The notes under the pieces were generated by a model. That model had not been told where the DNA came from. It saw only the letters and a list, made by a program, of their open reading frames with translations, and ran no database searches. A DNA stretch of 64,000 bases from Certhia americana (Eukaryota > Chordata > Aves > Passeriformes > Certhiidae), in contig CM031879.1 in NCBI GenBank assembly GCA_018697195.1, positions 39,707,715 through 39,771,714 on the forward strand, written 5' to 3'. This document shows positions 62,691-64,000 of this stretch, in pieces. The stretch's first letter is position 1; each line of letters starts with the position of its first letter. A program made the translations under genes and the position numbers.

Positions 62691-64000
62691 AATTTTAAAG
62701 TTTTTTTAAAAATAAAAATTAATTTTGAGATGGGTTTTGTGGACAAAAAATACTTCTGCTGTATTGTAGGAAAGGGCTTGGATTCTGGAGTCACAAAGTA
62801 ATCACAGAAAATTATGACTTAAGCTCCTCTAAAGCACTTCTCATCTATCAGTAGTTGCCTTTCCAGTAAAACAAGATTGCTTAAGTTGAATGTGTCATGT
62901 AAGCACACCATAAATACTGCCATACAGAAGCCATGACGCATCACCATCTTCTCTTTAATAAATGTTTTCTAAATTGCAAGGTTTGAAAATTATTTTTATT
63001 GAAAGATGGGGGCATAATGCATAAAAAAAATAATTCCATAAGATGGCACACAATTCAGGCAGAAATTAATTTATTTTCTATCAGAAAATTTAGCAAAAAA
63101 TATTTAGCTAAAATGTTAATATAGTATTATTTTCCCATTTGGAAACTCTTTATGCTGACAAACTTGAATTTAGCTATAAAAGTGAACTTCTAAATGTATA
63201 GCAAAATTATTTCTGTAAATAGAATTTTTAGAGGAAATATTCCTTTATATTGTGCTTAGATAAATCTTTTTATGAGATGAAAATTTACCATTCAAGTAAT
63301 GAAAAAAATTCTAATATAAACAGAAACTAAAATATAGATAAGCAATACAACAAAATTTACTGAATTTTTTAGTACTATAATCAATTTATCCTATTCTCTG
63401 TGACAGAGCACTCTACGTTAGCATTTAAAGTCTAGTTAAGAATTTTGTTATGCACTTTTAGGAAAAATATCTCAAAGCTTGTAAAAGACAAGTATGAAAT
63501 AATTCATACATTCAGAGTTTCTCGGGTACTTTGAATTTGGGTTTCTCACAATTTCTCTTAGGAGGCAAGAAGAAGAATTTTGGTGGAGAATTTAAAGCTG
63601 TTATTCCCTGTTGGAGCTAACAATTGATACAATACACACAATAGACAGGAGCACTTTCAAAATTCTCACTATATATGTAGTAAAGAAACATAGAAGATCT
63701 GTTAGCCTTCAGTACTTCTGTTATGTCCTTTGCACAGCCTGTGTATTTGATATTCTGTCTTAGAGAAGAGCTATACACCAGAATACCGTGGTAAATTAAC
63801 AAGAACCTTTATTGTCTGAGTATGCTTGTGCTTAGCCCCTTCTCATGGTTTCTCAGATTGTGGGGAATATAAAGTTACTAACCTAATATAGGAATAGATT
63901 ACCAGAAGATAGGGCAAAATAACTGATTGTGAAGATGATGTATATCAAAAGTGAGCATTTATTACTGCAATACACCAATAGACTGTGTGCATAATTCAGT
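62691..64000. other. AT-rich non-coding sequence, nothing recognised
   Basis: No gene, RNA or mobile element was recognised up to the window end. The 61-codon minus-strand frame at 63617-63802 has no known features. Confidence 0.5.

Noticed and set aside
1..64000. CRISPR arrays, operons or bacterial genes
   Set aside because: There are no regularly spaced direct repeats and no coding density; the sequence is vertebrate non-coding DNA with CR1 elements.

Overview
The window looks like non-coding DNA from a bird. The main reason is a set of decayed CR1 LINE fragments of avian type, recognised from their 3' ends and from reverse-transcriptase C-terminal peptides, plus one block resembling an ERVL-type LTR of songbirds. 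CR1 also occurs in crocodilians and turtles, so 'bird, probably a passerine or other neoavian' is an inference. The background is strongly A+T-rich with few CpGs. I found no intact protein-coding gene, no recognisable host exon, and no tRNA, rRNA, snRNA or CRISPR array. Nearly all open frames are short and unrelated to known families, as expected by chance in AT-rich DNA. The window is best read as a gene desert or the interior of a very large intron.

Layout. 1-19150 is AT-rich unique sequence. It contains two patches of higher G+C (2401-2760 and 7441-8120), a G/T-rich low-complexity block with a potential G-quadruplex (12355-12490), and two short hairpins near 18.4-18.6 kb. At 19150-19700 lies an unusual CR1 relic: on the minus strand it encodes part of the SGNH-esterase domain of CR1 ORF1 without the 3' part of the element. 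22243-22350 is a short CR1 3' end. 33839-34580 is a possible solo LTR. 37690-37973, 44751-45540, 48311-48396, 51433-52650, 60651-61170 and 62610-62690 are CR1 copies. The 51.4-52.7 kb locus is a nest: a plus-strand CR1 of one subfamily interrupts an older minus-strand CR1 of another.

The other structure is small-scale: a (TAT)n microsatellite that contains the only assembly gap (49541-49550), a compound (TC)n/(TA)n microsatellite, a 35-bp and a 19-bp tandem duplication, several near-perfect inverted repeats, and many long A or T runs. Two intervals (about 6110-6350 and 49780-50230) look like possible conserved non-coding elements on motif content alone. No set of genes here works together. 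I found no convincing new biological system; the items most worth a second look are the orphan CR1 ORF1 relic, the nested CR1 locus and the hairpins.
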